From contig NZ_FOJJ01000039.1 in NCBI RefSeq assembly GCF_900111775.1, positions 1 to 64,000 of the forward strand: a stretch of 64,000 nucleotides of DNA, in the 5' to 3' direction. The position numbers were made by a program, and so were the translations under genes. The number at the start of each line of letters is the position of its first letter. The first letter of the stretch is position 1. Shown here one piece after another: positions 63,216-64,000 of this stretch. This DNA comes from Desulfuromonas acetexigens (GTDB taxonomy: Bacteria; Desulfobacterota; Desulfuromonadia; Desulfuromonadales; Trichloromonadaceae). A model generated the notes under the pieces. The model was not told the origin of the DNA. It made no database searches and saw nothing but the letters and a program-made list of their open reading frames with translations.

Positions 63216-64000
63216 TCAGTATTTGCCGAATTCCGAATCGTCCAGGGCGATCACCTGGCTGGGCGCTTCCTCTTCGAGCTTGTCCCAGCCTTGAGGTTCC
63301 GCGGGCCGGTTTTGTGCGGGTCTCGGCGGCTTGGGAGCGGGCAAGCTCCTTGGTGGTGTCTTCATCGACGGGCGCTTGAGGATCGGTGTCGTGCCGGTCT
63401 GACCGGCCAGGGTGAAGCGTCGCAGCATGTTCCGCAGTTGTTCGGCCTGGCTGGATAGTTCCTCAGCCGCTGCCGCGCTTTCCTCGGCGTTGGCGGTATT
63501 CTGCTGGGTGACCTGATCGATCTGCGACAGGGCGGTGTTGATCTCGGCGATCCCTTGCGCCTGTTCGTTGGAGGCGGCGGCGATCTCCGCCACCAGATCG
63601 GTCACCTTGCCGACGCCGTTGACGATCTCGCCGAGGGCCTCGGCGGTTTTGTCGGCGATCTGCGAGCCGGACGCCACTTTGTTGACCGACCCTTCGATCA
63701 GATCCGCCGTCTCCCGGGCGGCCTTGGCGCTACGCGCCGCCAGGTTGCGTACCTCCTCGGCGACCACGGCGAAGCCCTTGCCGTGCTGGCCGGCGCGGGC
63801 CGCCTCCACCGCCGCGTTCAGCGCCAGCAGGTTGGTCTGGAAGGCGATTTCATCGATGGTCTTGATGATTTTCGAAATGTTCCGGCTGGAGGCGTTGATG
63901 TCGCCCATCGCCTCGATCATCTCGACCATGCGCGCGTTCCCCTCGTCGGCCGCCTGCCGGGCCTGACTGGAGAGCCGATTGGCGAGGGTGGCGTTCTCGG
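63216..64000 (-). CDS. methyl-accepting chemotaxis protein, C-terminal part (runs off the window)
   Basis: The open frame continues through the right edge without an N-terminus; 260 residues are visible. They contain the signalling hairpin ([20 protein letters not shown]) and the helical repeats of the adaptation region. A variable Pro-rich C-terminal tail ([20 protein letters not shown]) ends in DSEFGKY. The sensing domain and membrane parts lie beyond the window. A different receptor from the one at 20640, though the signalling tip is identical. Confidence 0.9.
   Translation of the reverse strand, partial: ENATLANRLSSQARQAADEGNARMVEMIEAMGDINASSRNISKIIKTIDEIAFQTNLLALNAAVEAARAGQHGKGFAVVAEEVRNLAARSAKAARETADLIEGSVNKVASGSQIADKTAEALGEIVNGVGKVTDLVAEIAAASNEQAQGIAEINTALSQIDQVTQQNTANAEESAAAAEELSSQAEQLRNMLRRFTLAGQTGTTPILKRPSMKTPPRSLPAPKPPRPAQNRPAEPQGWDKLEEEAPSQVIALDDSEFGKY

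Overview
The window looks like chromosome of a metal- or mineral-respiring, probably marine or salt-tolerant Desulfuromonadales bacterium (Desulfuromonas/Geobacter relatives). Supporting signs are: GC-rich coding DNA, four multiheme c-type cytochrome genes with 31 CxxCH motifs in total, a porin/cytochrome conduit cluster, many c-di-GMP and chemotaxis proteins, candidate sigma-54 promoters, and lysine 2,3-aminomutase next to an acetyltransferase (the N-acetyl-beta-lysine osmolyte pathway). This is inferred from gene content; no rRNA or tRNA gene was seen.

Layout. 0.2-4.2 kb (minus): a heme-binding PAS histidine kinase, a diguanylate cyclase and a stand-alone CarH-like B12 domain, in overlapping genes. 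4.2-8.4 kb (minus): a TAXI-type TRAP transporter with a universal stress protein; a TetR regulator is divergent across palindromic repeats. 10.3-20.5 kb (plus): a cluster matching the ext (selenite/tellurite reduction, extracellular electron transfer) genes: rhodanese-like lipoprotein, porin, small periplasmic protein, pentaheme cytochrome with an in-frame TGA, 12-heme lipoprotein, 10-heme cytochrome, Rieske protein, split cytochrome b and tetraheme cytochrome. 20.6-29.8 kb: chemoreceptor, ablA/ablB, a GGDEF-EAL response regulator and an HDOD histidine kinase. 30.1-37.3 kb: Mn riboswitch plus terC, a CNNM/CorC transporter, a methyltransferase, a NapH-like ferredoxin, two paralogous mini membrane proteins and an antiporter-EIIA fusion. 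37.3-42.3 kb (minus): tolQRAB-pal-cpoB. 42.4-47.5 kb (minus): HD protein, TIGR04282 protein, folE2, queC, a toxin-antitoxin pair and pyk. 47.6-56 kb (plus): PBP1A, PilZ, carD, ispD, ispF, glnS, cysS. 56-58.6 kb: two CsgG-like proteins and a beta-barrel. 58.7-60.9 kb (minus): DarTG with two unknown small genes. 61.1-64 kb: uvrB and the end of a second chemoreceptor.

How it works together. The ext region reads as a quinol-to-outside electron path: a Rieske/cytochrome b module in the inner membrane, periplasmic multiheme proteins, and a porin with lipoprotein cytochromes at the outer membrane. The most unusual point is the TGA in the pentaheme gene. The same frame continues for 114 codons and a two-part hairpin follows at once, which fits a selenocysteine codon but also a recent nonsense mutation. 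Other highlights are the light-sensor-like B12 protein coupled to c-di-GMP genes, two paralogous palindromic repeat arrays, and the four-gene DarTG operon.
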